From NCBI RefSeq assembly GCF_023897065.1, contig NZ_JAMHIV010000041.1:1-64000 (forward strand): a stretch of DNA of 64,000 bases. Reading direction: 5' to 3'. The position numbers and the translations under genes were made by a program. The notes under the pieces were generated by a model, which saw only the letters and a program-made list of their open reading frames with translations, had not been told where the DNA came from and did no database searches. The first letter of the stretch is position 1, and the number at the start of each line of letters is the position of its first letter. The stretch comes from Crossiella sp. SN42. GTDB taxonomy: Bacteria > Actinomycetota > Actinomycetes > Mycobacteriales > Pseudonocardiaceae. This document shows, piece by piece, positions 47,696 through 55,388 of this stretch.

Positions 47696-49315
47696 ATGAT
47701 CGAGAGTCAGTCCACATTGGACGGATTTGTGCCGTGGCCTGCCGAGTACGCCCAGCGCTACCGCGAAGCGGGCTACTGGCAGGACGTCCCGCTCGGTGAG
47801 CTGCTCCGCGACTGGAGCGCCCGCTACGCCGACCGGACCGCCCTGGTCGACGGCGAACGGCGGATCAGCTACGCCCAGCTCGACGCCGCCGCCGACCGGA
47901 TGGCCGCGGGCCTGCGTGAGATCGGTGTGCGGCAAGGCGATCGGGTGGTCGTCCAGCTGCCCAACGTCGCCGAGTTCGTCGTGCTGCTCTTCGCCCTGCT
48001 CCGCCTCGGCGCGGTCCCGGCCCTGACCCTGCCCGCGCACCGCTCGCACGAGATCGGCCACCTGGCCGAGCTCTCCGAAGCGGTCGCCTACGTCATCCCC
48101 GAGACCTTCGGCGGCTTCGACTACCGCGGCCTGGCCCGCGAGGTGGTCGCCAGGGTCCCGTCGGTCAAGCACGTCCTGGTCCTCGGCGACCCCGGCGACA
48201 TCGGCACCGCACTGTCCACAGTGGACGCGGAACCGGCTGACCTGCCCGCGGTCAACCCCGCCGACGTGGCCGTGCTGCTGGTCTCCGGCGGCACCACCGG
48301 CCTGCCCAAGCTGATCCCCAGGACGCACAACGACTACGCCTACAACGCCCGCGCCAGCGCCGAGGTCTGCCAGCTCACCCAGGACGACGTCTACCTGGTC
48401 GCCCTCCCGGTGGCGCACAACTTCCCGCTGGCCTGCCCCGGCGTGCTCGGCATCCTGGGCGTCGGCGGCACCGCGGTCTTCCTCTCCGATCCCAGCCCCG
48501 ACAACGCCTTCCCGCTGATCGAGCGGTCCGGCGCCACGGTCACCGCGCTGGTGCCGCCGCTGGCCATGCTGTGGGGCCAGGCCACGGAATGGGAGGACGG
48601 CGACCTGTCCAGCCTCCGCCTGCTCCAGGTAGGCGGCGCGAAGCTTGCCCCCGAACCCGCCAGGGAACTTCCCGGCCAGCTGAACTGCGCCCTGCAACAG
48701 GTCTTCGGCATGGCCGAGGGCCTGCTCAACTACACCCGCGCCGACGACAGCGAAGACCTGATCAGCACCACCCAGGGCCGCCCGCTGTGCGCCGACGACG
48801 AGCTCCGCGTCGTCGACCCCAACGGCAACGACGTCACCCCCGGCGAGACCGGCGAGCTCCTGGTCCGGGGCCCGTACACCATCCGCGGCTACTACCGCGC
48901 GGCCAAGCACAACGAGACCGCCATCACCCCGGACGGCTACTACCGCAGCGGTGACCTGGTCCGCCAGCTCCCCACCGGCCACCTGATCGTCACCGGCCGG
49001 GTCAAGGAGGTCATCAACCGCGGCGGCGAGAACGTCTCAGCCGAGGAGCTGGAAGAACACCTGCTGGCCCACGCCAACATCCGCCAGGTAGCGGTCATCC
49101 CGGTCCCGGACGACATGCTCGGCGAACGAGTCTGCGCCGTCATCGTCCCCGAAGGCGAAGCCCCAGCCCTGCGTGACCTGAAGGCCTTCCTCACCGCACG
49201 CGGCCTGGCCCAGTACAAGCTGCCTGACCTGCTGGAACTGGTCGAGGACCTGCCGCGAACCGCCGTCGGCAAGATTGACAAGCGTGAGGTGGCAGCCAGG
49301 CTGACCAAGGCCTGA
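47696..49315 (+). CDS. Salicylate-AMP ligase (MbtA/YbtE/DhbE family)
   Basis: Activates the aryl acid as its adenylate and loads it on the carrier domain of the neighbouring NRPS. The 539-aa protein has the P-loop LVSGGTTGLPKLIPRTHND, YRSGDLV and the catalytic Lys in AVGKIDKRE. The aryl pocket reads Asn242 (DhbE Asn235), Cys247 (DhbE Ser240) and Leu344 (DhbE Val337). Cys and Leu at the last two positions are the pattern reported for salicylate-activating enzymes, whereas Ser and Val go with 2,3-dihydroxybenzoate. This agrees with the salicylate synthase at 9.6 kb. ATG 47696 with GAGG upstream, translationally close to the NRPS gene. A strong terminator follows. Confidence 0.92.
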   Translation: MIESQSTLDGFVPWPAEYAQRYREAGYWQDVPLGELLRDWSARYADRTALVDGERRISYAQLDAAADRMAAGLREIGVRQGDRVVVQLPNVAEFVVLLFALLRLGAVPALTLPAHRSHEIGHLAELSEAVAYVIPETFGGFDYRGLAREVVARVPSVKHVLVLGDPGDIGTALSTVDAEPADLPAVNPADVAVLLVSGGTTGLPKLIPRTHNDYAYNARASAEVCQLTQDDVYLVALPVAHNFPLACPGVLGILGVGGTAVFLSDPSPDNAFPLIERSGATVTALVPPLAMLWGQATEWEDGDLSSLRLLQVGGAKLAPEPARELPGQLNCALQQVFGMAEGLLNYTRADDSEDLISTTQGRPLCADDELRVVDPNGNDVTPGETGELLVRGPYTIRGYYRAAKHNETAITPDGYYRSGDLVRQLPTGHLIVTGRVKEVINRGGENVSAEELEEHLLAHANIRQVAVIPVPDDMLGERVCAVIVPEGEAPALRDLKAFLTARGLAQYKLPDLLELVEDLPRTAVGKIDKREVAARLTKA

Positions 49316-49324
49316 CCCAGACGA

Positions 49325-49362
49325 GGCTTCGCCCGGGGCACGGAATCCCCCCGGGCGAAGCC
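49325..49362 (+). terminator. Terminator after the salicylate-AMP ligase gene
   Basis: A perfect 14-base inverted repeat (49325-49338 with 49349-49362, arm GGCTTCGCCCGGGG) around a 10-base loop begins nine bases after the ligase stop. No T-run follows. It ends the NRPS/ligase unit. Confidence 0.78.
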
Positions 49363-49430
49363 CGACCCAGGGCGCCGGGTTCGCGACCAAGGACCAGCGA
49401 CGGGCTGGCTTCTCAAAACTTGTCCGAAGT

Positions 49431-49588
49431 CTTGAGGTTCCCCATGCCCGTCAACCTGGAGAAAACGAACCACATCCCAGCCCACGGACGTTCACAGCAA
49501 CCGCCGCCAAGGCCACGCAACGCGAGGGCGGCCGTGGGCTGGGATGTGGTTTGATTTCGGAGGGTTGACGGGCATGGGGAACCTCAAG
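49431..49588. repeat. Nested long inverted repeat (158 bp) in gene-free region
   Basis: An outer pair of perfect 26-base arms (49431-49456 and 49563-49588, beginning CTTGAGGTTCCCCATGCC) encloses an inner pair of perfect 20-base arms (49468-49487 and 49532-49551, AACCACATCCCAGCCCACGG). The central loop contains GTTCACAGCAACCGCCGCC, an inverted partial copy of the repeat found at 49696 and 58276. The whole could form one long cruciform or RNA hairpin. Coding genes are absent from 49316 to 49960; this element, the terminator, the repeat at 49696 and the iron box are all I can see there. Confidence 0.8.
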
Positions 49589-49695
49589 ACCTGCCTGCGT
49601 CTTGGCCTTTGACTTTGACTTTCCCCCCCATGCTTTGATCTCTGCCCGTCCGGCGAGGACGCTCTTGACTTTGATCTTCGCCTGAAAAAGCCGAC

Positions 49696-49820
49696 CAGCC
49701 GCCGTCACGTTGCGAGGCTTCGGCGGTGGTTGCTGTGAGCGTCTGCTCGGCGGGATGCGGTCAGCAGTCTCCAGGCCGTACGGAGAAGACGAGAGCCCCG
49801 CTTCGTGGGTTGTCACCCCG
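49696..49820 (+). repeat. Intergenic repeat, copy 1 (paired with 58276-58400)
   Basis: About 125 bases here are nearly identical, in the same orientation, to 58276-58400 (constant offset of 8580, with only a handful of mismatches up to 49796, then looser). The shared block includes GCCGTCACGTTGCGAGG, TGCTCGGCGGGATGCGGT and CAGTCTCCAGGCCGTACGG. The flanks share shorter pieces, including CTTTGATCTTCGCCTGAAA and, inverted, TCTGCCCGTCCGGCGAGGAC. No reading frame is conserved, so this is a noncoding repeat family. Confidence 0.8.
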
Positions 49821-49908
49821 CTCCGTGCCGCGATCCCCGGTCACTCCGTGTGTCCTGATCGACACCCGACCGCAACCGCTCACCCCCGTTGTTGAGCCCC
49901 CAGCTTCC

Positions 49909-49927
49909 TATAGTTAGCCTCGCCTTA
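49909..49927 (+). promoter_or_regulatory. Iron box upstream of the FecCD importer operon
   Basis: TATAGTTAGCCTCGCCTTA matches the reverse-complement form of the DmdR1/IdeR consensus at 13 of 19 positions, with the central GTTAGCCT intact. It lies 33 bases before the GTG at 49961. It is weaker than the other boxes in the window but well placed. Confidence 0.68.
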
Positions 49928-49960
49928 GTTGAGGAGCGCGGACGACGGAGGGGGCAAGCG

Positions 49961-50968
49961 GTGGTCTCGGCTGGTCGGGTCACCCGCAGTGCGGGGCTGG
50001 TCGTGGCTGTGGGCTTGCTGGTGCTGGTGTGCCTGCTCAGCATCGCCGTCGGCGCCAGGAGCATTCCGCTGCCCGAGGTCTGGCAGGCGCTCTGGACCCG
50101 GGACGGCTCCACCGAGTCCCTGGTCATCCACGACCTGCGCATCCCGCGCACCCTGATCGGCCTCGGTGTCGGCGCCGCCCTGGGGCTGGCCGGCGCGCTC
50201 ATGCAGGCGCTGACCCGCAACCCGCTCGCCGACCCCGGCCTGCTGGGCATCAACCTCGGGGCCTCGGCCGCCGTGGTGATCGGGATCGGCTGGTTCGGGG
50301 TGGGCAGTGCCTCCGGGTATGTCTGGTTCGCCTTCGTTGGTGCGGCGGTGGCCTCGGTGCTGCTGTTCCTGCTCGGGTCGGCGGGGCGGCGGGCGGCGAC
50401 GCCGGAGCGGCTGGTGCTCTCCGGGGTGGCCATCAGCGCGGTGCTCAGCGCGTTCATCTCCACGCTGATCCTGTTGGACAGCAAGACTTTTGACCAGTTC
50501 CGCTACTGGGTGGTGGGCGCGCTCGCCGGGCGCAAGATGGAGACCGTCTATGAGCTGGCCCCGTTCCTGCTGGTCGGGATCGTGCTCGCGCTGCTGCTCT
50601 CCCGCGCGCTGAACGCGGTCGCGCTGGGCGAGGAGGCGGGGCGGGCGCTGGGGGCCAACATCGGGCGAACCCGGTTCTTCGGCGCCATCGCGGTGACCCT
50701 GCTGTGCGGGGCGGCCACCGCGGCCGCCGGGCCGATCGGGTTCGTCGGGCTGGCCGTGCCGCACATGGTGCGCGGGTTCACCGGACCCGACCAACGCTGG
50801 CTGCTGCCCTACTCCACCATCCTCGCGCCCGTGCTGCTGCTCTCCGCCGACATCCTCGGCCGGGTGCTGCTCGCGCCGAGCGAGCTGGAGGTCGGCGTGG
50901 TCACCGCCTTCCTCGGCGCGCCCGTGTTCATCCTGCTGGTGCGGCGCCGGAAGCTGGTGGCGGCATGA
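49961..50968 (+). CDS. Ferric-siderophore ABC permease, FecC/FepD type
   Basis: Membrane subunit of the siderophore importer, 335 aa with about nine or ten helices. FecCD-family stretches are clear: LRIPRTLIGLGVGAALGLAG near residue 58, RNPLADPGLLGINLGA near 85 and AGPIGFVGLAVPHMVR near 260, which holds the ATPase coupling loop. GTG 49961 is chosen because GGAGGGGG lies six bases upstream and it falls after the iron box; an earlier in-frame start would read through the box. Overlaps the next permease by ATGA. Confidence 0.92.
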   Translation: MVSAGRVTRSAGLVVAVGLLVLVCLLSIAVGARSIPLPEVWQALWTRDGSTESLVIHDLRIPRTLIGLGVGAALGLAGALMQALTRNPLADPGLLGINLGASAAVVIGIGWFGVGSASGYVWFAFVGAAVASVLLFLLGSAGRRAATPERLVLSGVAISAVLSAFISTLILLDSKTFDQFRYWVVGALAGRKMETVYELAPFLLVGIVLALLLSRALNAVALGEEAGRALGANIGRTRFFGAIAVTLLCGAATAAAGPIGFVGLAVPHMVRGFTGPDQRWLLPYSTILAPVLLLSADILGRVLLAPSELEVGVVTAFLGAPVFILLVRRRKLVAA

Positions 50969-52017
50969 CCCAGCTGGCCACCCGCCCCCGCCCGCGCCGG
51001 GTGCTGCGCAGCCGCGGCGGCTCCGTCTCACTCCGGCTACACGCGCGCAGCACCGCGGCCACCCTCGGCCTGGTGCTGGCCATCCTGGTGATCGGCGTGC
51101 TCACGCTGACCATCGGCGAGTACGAGCTGACCGTCAGCCAGGTGCTCTCCGCGCTCGCCGGGGAGGGCGGCCGGGCCGCGCAGTACGTGATCACCGAGTT
51201 CCGGCTGCCGCGCTGGCTGACCGGCCTGCTGGTCGGCGCGGCGCTCGCGGTCAGCGGCGCGATCATGCAGAACCTGGCCCGCAACCCCTTGGGCAGCCCC
51301 GACTTCATCGGCTTCACCACGGGCGCGGCCACCGGCGGCATCCTGATGGTGCTGGCCGGGGCGAGCGCGGCGCAGCTGGCCTTCGGCGCGATCGCGGGCG
51401 GGGTGCTCACCGCGCTGGCCATGTACCTGCTGGCCTTCACCAATGGCGTGCACGGCTCCCGGCTGGTGCTGGTCGGCGTCGGGGTCAACGCCGTCCTGAT
51501 CGCGGTCAACTCCTACCTGATCAGCCGCGCCAGCCTGCGCGACGCCACCGCCGCGCAGGCCTGGCTCACCGGCAGCCTCAACTCCCGGGGCTGGGAGCAC
51601 GTGCTGCCGGTGACCGTCGCGCTGGCCCTGCTGCTGCCGATCGCCTTCGCCTACGGCCGCAGGCTTTCCCTGCTGGAGATGGGCGACGAGGCGGCCAGCG
51701 CGCTGGGCGTGCCGGTGCAGCGCAGCCGGGCCATCCTCATGATCACCAGCGTCGCGCTGGCCGGGGTCGCGGTCGCCTCGGCCGGGCCGATCGGGTTCGT
51801 GGCGCTGATGGCGCCGCAGCTGACCCGGCGGCTCACCAAGGCCGCCTCCGCGGTGTTGCTGCCGACCGCGCTGATGGGCGCGTTCGTGGTCTCCCTCAGC
51901 GACTTCGCGGCGCAACGGTTCTTCTCCCCGGTGGCGGTGCCGGTCGGGGTCATGACGGCGGCGGTCGGCGGGGTCTACCTCGCCTGGCTGCTGGCCACCG
52001 AATGGCGAGGAAGGTAG
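50965..52017 (+). CDS. Ferric-siderophore ABC permease, FecD/FepG type
   Basis: Second membrane subunit of the importer, 350 aa. After a basic cytoplasmic N-terminus (about 35 residues) come the family stretches RLPRWLTGLLVGAALAVSGA, RNPLGSPDFIGFTTGAATGG and AGPIGFVALMAPQLTRRL. The start is in an ATGA overlap with the preceding gene, so both subunits are made in step. Works with the ATPase encoded next and with the lipoprotein receptors at 25.2-27.3 kb. Confidence 0.92.
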   Translation: MTQLATRPRPRRVLRSRGGSVSLRLHARSTAATLGLVLAILVIGVLTLTIGEYELTVSQVLSALAGEGGRAAQYVITEFRLPRWLTGLLVGAALAVSGAIMQNLARNPLGSPDFIGFTTGAATGGILMVLAGASAAQLAFGAIAGGVLTALAMYLLAFTNGVHGSRLVLVGVGVNAVLIAVNSYLISRASLRDATAAQAWLTGSLNSRGWEHVLPVTVALALLLPIAFAYGRRLSLLEMGDEAASALGVPVQRSRAILMITSVALAGVAVASAGPIGFVALMAPQLTRRLTKAASAVLLPTALMGAFVVSLSDFAAQRFFSPVAVPVGVMTAAVGGVYLAWLLATEWRGR

Positions 52018-52025
52018 ATCGGACC

Positions 52026-52856
52026 ATGGCTGTGGAACGCACCGAACCCCGGCTGCACGCCGAGGACCTCACCCTGGCCTACGAGGCCCGGATCGTGGCC
52101 GAGGGACTCGGCGTGCGCATCCCGGACGGGTCCTTCACCGTGATCGTCGGCCCCAACGCCTGCGGCAAGTCCACCTTGCTCAAGGCGCTGTCCCGGATCC
52201 TCAAGCCCAAGGCCGGATCCGTGCTGCTCGACGGCGCCGCGATCTCCTCCTACCCGGCCAAGGAGGTGGCGCGGCGGCTCGGCCTGCTGCCGCAGACCTC
52301 CATCGCGCCCAACGGGATCACCGTGGCCGACCTGGTCGCCCGCGGCCGCTACCCGCACCAGCGGCTGCTGCGCCAGTGGTCGCCGGAGGACGAGCTCGCG
52401 GTGTCCGAGGCGCTGCGGCTGACCGGGGTGGACGAGCTGGCCGAGCGGTTCGTGGACGAGCTCTCCGGCGGGCAGCGGCAACGGGTCTGGCTGGCCATGG
52501 TGCTGGCCCAGCAGACGCCGATCCTGCTGCTGGACGAGCCCACCACGTTCCTGGACATCGCGCACCAGGTCGAGGTGCTGGACCTGTGCGCGGACCTGCA
52601 CGAGGACCGCGGACACACCCTGGTCGCGGTGCTGCACGACCTCAACCACGCCTGCCGTTACGCCACCCACCTGATCGCCATGCGCGGCGGCCGGATCGTG
52701 GCCCAGGGCGACCCCAGGGAGATCGTCACCGCCGAGCTGGTGCGGGAGGTCTTCGGCCTGGCCTGCCGGGTCATCCCGTGCCCGGAGACCGGCACCCCGC
52801 TGGTGGTGCCCGCCCGCCGGGTCCGCGAGCAGACCCCGGTCACCGCCGTCGGCTGA
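52026..52856 (+). CDS. Ferric-siderophore ABC ATPase, FecE/FepC type
   Basis: Energises the FecCD-type permeases. The 276 aa show Walker A GPNACGKST (about residue 43), the signature DELSGGQRQRVWLAM (about 145), Walker B ILLLDEPTTFLD and the switch His in VLHDLNHA, all in the order typical of iron-siderophore ATPases. ATG 52026 is used because GAGGAAGG lies about 11 bases upstream; ATG 52002 would add eight residues and overlap the permease gene by 16 bases. It closes the iron-uptake operon. Confidence 0.92.
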   Translation: MAVERTEPRLHAEDLTLAYEARIVAEGLGVRIPDGSFTVIVGPNACGKSTLLKALSRILKPKAGSVLLDGAAISSYPAKEVARRLGLLPQTSIAPNGITVADLVARGRYPHQRLLRQWSPEDELAVSEALRLTGVDELAERFVDELSGGQRQRVWLAMVLAQQTPILLLDEPTTFLDIAHQVEVLDLCADLHEDRGHTLVAVLHDLNHACRYATHLIAMRGGRIVAQGDPREIVTAELVREVFGLACRVIPCPETGTPLVVPARRVREQTPVTAVG

Positions 52857-52871
52857 TCCAGTGTGGACGGT

Positions 52872-52908
52872 GGGTCCTTTGGGGCCTAAGGACCCGGTCC
52901 CAAAGACC
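52872..52908. promoter_or_regulatory. Inverted pair of DosR-like boxes before a lipoprotein gene
   Basis: GGTCCTTTGGGGCC (52873-52886) and, on the opposite strand, GGTCTTTGGGACC (52896-52908) are two related elements in inverted orientation. The same span contains an eight-base hairpin, GGGTCCTT/AAGGACCC. They resemble the GGGACTTTNGNCCC type of site bound by DosR/NarL regulators. They lie about 50 bases upstream of the ATG at 52959. The match is by eye and no consensus score is claimed. Confidence 0.4.
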
Positions 52909-52958
52909 ACCGCGCCAAACCTTGCCGCGCGGGCCGCGGTTTTGCCAGCATCGGCACC

Positions 52959-54299
52959 ATGACCCGCCGCCCGGCCACCGCGCTCCTGCTCGCAGGCGCG
53001 CTGCTGGCCGGGTGCGGGGCGGCCGAGCCCGGACTGGTGCAGCTGCGCCACAGCGCGGAAACCCCGGCCGCGGCGGCCGAGATCGCCGGGTTCACCTGGG
53101 CCGTGCCGCGTGAGCCGCGGTCGCTGGACTGGCCGCAGGGCGGCGAGGCGCCCGAGGACACCGTCACCGCGAACCTGTGCGAGCCGCTGGCCGCCCTCGC
53201 CGCCGAGATCGGCAACCCGGAACCGCTGACCCATGTCTACCGGCTGCGCCCCGGCGTCCGGCTGCACGACGGCACTACGCTGACCGCCGCGGACGCGGTG
53301 GCCAGCCTGCGCCGTTCAGCCGACCGGGGATCCGGCGGCAGGCTGTCCCGCGGCTTCGACAAGGTGGAGAGCATCACCGAGACCGGCCCGCTGGAGGTCA
53401 CCCTCCGGCTGCGCGTCCCCGACCCGCTGCTGAGCCGCACCCTGGCCGGGCGCGCGGGCACGGTGGCCAGCCGCGAGTACCTCGCCGCCGGAGCACCGTC
53501 CACTTCGGATGGTTGCAGTGGACCGTTCCGGCTCGCCGAGTGGGCGCCCGGCTCGCACATCCTGCTGACCCGCTTCGAGGACTACTGGAACCCGGCGGCC
53601 CGCGCGCTGGCCGGCGCCGTCCGGTTCACCTTCGCCAGCGGTCCGGCGCTGGTCAACGGCCTGCTGGACGCCTCGATCGAGGGCAGCTACCTGGACAGCC
53701 CCACCGCCGTGCTCCGGCTCGGCCACAGCACCGGCGGCCGGGTCTACTTCGGTCACGGCAACGCCGTCGCCGCACTGGACCCGGTGCCCGGCGGCGCGCT
53801 GGACAACCCGCGCCGCCGCCGCGCGCTGGCCTTGGCCCTGGACCGCAAGGCCATTGCCCGCGAGGGGTTCGCCGGACTGGCCCAGCCCGCCGACCCACCG
53901 GTGCCCGAGGGCGGCGGCACCATCCTGGCCGCGGGACCCAGTCCGCGGCTGCCGCTGACCGTGCTGGACGAGGCCCGCCAGCTCGTCGCCGAGACCGAGC
54001 CGCTCGGTCAGGACCTGGTGATCCAGGGCGGCGGGGGAGTGGAGGCGGTCGCGACCGCCGCCGAGGTGCTCGCCGCCTGCACCCGCATCGGCCTGCCCGC
54101 CCGCATCGGTTCGGAGCAACCCGACCTGGCGCTGGTCAGCGGCGCGCCCACGCCCGCGGATCCGGCCTGGACCAGGTGGATTCCGCTGGTCCAGTTGCCG
54201 AACACGCTGTACCTGAACCACCGCATCACCGGCGCGCCCACCGGCGCGGGGTACCTCGATGAGGCCTGGGCGGCCCGGATCGGCCGCAGCAGGCGCTGA
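52959..54299 (+). CDS. Family-5 substrate-binding lipoprotein without own permeases
   Basis: Extracellular solute receptor of the peptide/nickel family, 446 aa, somewhat short for the family (usually 500 or more). The signal ends in LLAGC (Cys19). Family stretches include VYRLRPGVRLHDGTTLTAAD near residue 95 and RRRRALALALDRKAIAREG near 290. The C-terminal lobe is reduced. No family-5 permease or ATPase genes are adjacent; the nearest complete set is at 4008-7408. There is no iron box in front; the site upstream looks like a different regulator's. Whether it is part of the siderophore system is unclear. Confidence 0.8.
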   Translation: MTRRPATALLLAGALLAGCGAAEPGLVQLRHSAETPAAAAEIAGFTWAVPREPRSLDWPQGGEAPEDTVTANLCEPLAALAAEIGNPEPLTHVYRLRPGVRLHDGTTLTAADAVASLRRSADRGSGGRLSRGFDKVESITETGPLEVTLRLRVPDPLLSRTLAGRAGTVASREYLAAGAPSTSDGCSGPFRLAEWAPGSHILLTRFEDYWNPAARALAGAVRFTFASGPALVNGLLDASIEGSYLDSPTAVLRLGHSTGGRVYFGHGNAVAALDPVPGGALDNPRRRRALALALDRKAIAREGFAGLAQPADPPVPEGGGTILAAGPSPRLPLTVLDEARQLVAETEPLGQDLVIQGGGGVEAVATAAEVLAACTRIGLPARIGSEQPDLALVSGAPTPADPAWTRWIPLVQLPNTLYLNHRITGAPTGAGYLDEAWAARIGRSRR

Positions 54300-54306
54300 G
54301 TGCGGG

Positions 54307-54684
54307 TCAGTGCAACGCGGCCCGCACGTCGTCGAACAGCTCGAAGGTGCGGAGCAGGCCGGTCGCGGCCAGCGGCCGGGTGACCGAGCGGGCGGTGGAC
54401 ACCAGACGTAGCTTGACCGAGTTGGCCGTGGCGGCGCGCTCGAACTCCACCAGCGCGGCGAGTCCGCACGAGGCGAGGAAGGACACTCCGCTAAGGTCGA
54501 GGACCAGCAGCTTCGGTGCGGTGGCTAGTTGTTCGTCCAGCGCGGCGCGAAGACTGTCCACAGTCAGCAGGTCGACTTCGCCCACCGCGGTGAGCACCAC
54601 CGCATCGCCCGTGGTGCGCGAGGACAGCCGCAGCATCTGCTGGCTGTCCTGCGGCTCGCCGGGTTCGTGCGTAGCTGGAATCAC
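54307..54684 (-). CDS. STAS-domain anti-anti-sigma factor
   Basis: Partner-switching protein of the SpoIIAA/RsbV type, 125 aa. The STAS fold is clear: VVLTAVGEVDLLTVDSL near residue 29 and LLVLDLSGVSFLASCGLAAL near 59. The phosphorylated Ser position is kept (Ser72), although the usual DSSG reads ASCG. GTG 54684 is used; a TTG at 54720 would extend it into the neighbouring gene. The GAF-PP2C phosphatase at 56833 could act in the same pathway, but no anti-sigma kinase or sigma factor is in the window. Confidence 0.85.
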   Translation of the reverse strand: MIPATHEPGEPQDSQQMLRLSSRTTGDAVVLTAVGEVDLLTVDSLRAALDEQLATAPKLLVLDLSGVSFLASCGLAALVEFERAATANSVKLRLVSTARSVTRPLAATGLLRTFELFDDVRAALH

Positions 54685-54688
54685 CCGC

Positions 54689-55291
54689 TCACCGTAACCC
54701 CAATGTTTGCTGAGCGACAACTAATGCGCGCCCGTTGAGCGACGTGTCCTCGATCGCCCGGACATAACAGTCAGCCACCTCGGCGGCAGGCACCCCCCGA
54801 TCCGGCACCCCCAGCGTCTCCCGGACCCACCCCGGCGCGACCAGGTTCACCCGCAACCCACGCGGCAGCTCCGCCGCGGCCGCCGCCACGAACCCGGCCA
54901 GCCCCGCGTTGATCAACGCGCCAAAACTGGCCCCAGGCAACGGTTCGGTGAACGTGCCGCCGGTCAACGTGACCGACCCGCCGTCCCGCAACCGGGGAAT
55001 CGCGGCGCGCAGCAACCGCACCTGCCCGAGCAGTTTCCCCGCCAGCCCCGTGGTGAACTCCGCCTCGTCCCCTTCGTGCACCAAAGTCAGCCCGCCGCTG
55101 GCCGCGCAACACACCACCGCGTCCAGCTCCGCCACTCCATCGAGCAACGCCACCACCGACTCCGCCCGTGTCAGATCCACCACAGGTTCACTCAACCGAG
55201 AAGCCCCCAGCACCGCATGCCCCCGCGCCCGCAACGCCCGCGTCACGGCCGTCCCGATGGTTCCGGACGCCCCCACCACCAACACCTTCAC
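54689..55291 (-). CDS. Atypical short SDR-fold protein
   Basis: NAD(P)-binding protein of 200 aa. The nucleotide motif VVGASGTIGTAV is at the N-terminus, so the Rossmann fold is intact. The usual catalytic YxxxK is not seen: the matching region reads GASFGALINAG, with Phe in place of Tyr and no Lys four residues later. Short SDRs of this type occur across actinobacteria and their chemistry is unclear. It is divergent from an MmyB-type regulator, a frequent pairing, and is probably its target. It ends four bases from the STAS gene start. Confidence 0.82.
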   Translation of the reverse strand: MKVLVVGASGTIGTAVTRALRARGHAVLGASRLSEPVVDLTRAESVVALLDGVAELDAVVCCAASGGLTLVHEGDEAEFTTGLAGKLLGQVRLLRAAIPRLRDGGSVTLTGGTFTEPLPGASFGALINAGLAGFVAAAAAELPRGLRVNLVAPGWVRETLGVPDRGVPAAEVADCYVRAIEDTSLNGRALVVAQQTLGLR

Positions 55292-55388
55292 CAGACCTCC
55301 AGCGCCAACTCGCCGAACAACACGCCCTCGATCGTGGCCGCCGCCGGGTGGGCGTGCCTGTCCCTGTCAGGTGCAGGATGCTGAAGGC

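Noticed and set aside
49316-49960. Remnants of an insertion sequence
   Set aside because: Inverted repeats are present but no transposase fragment or target duplication could be seen, so it is described only as a repeat.
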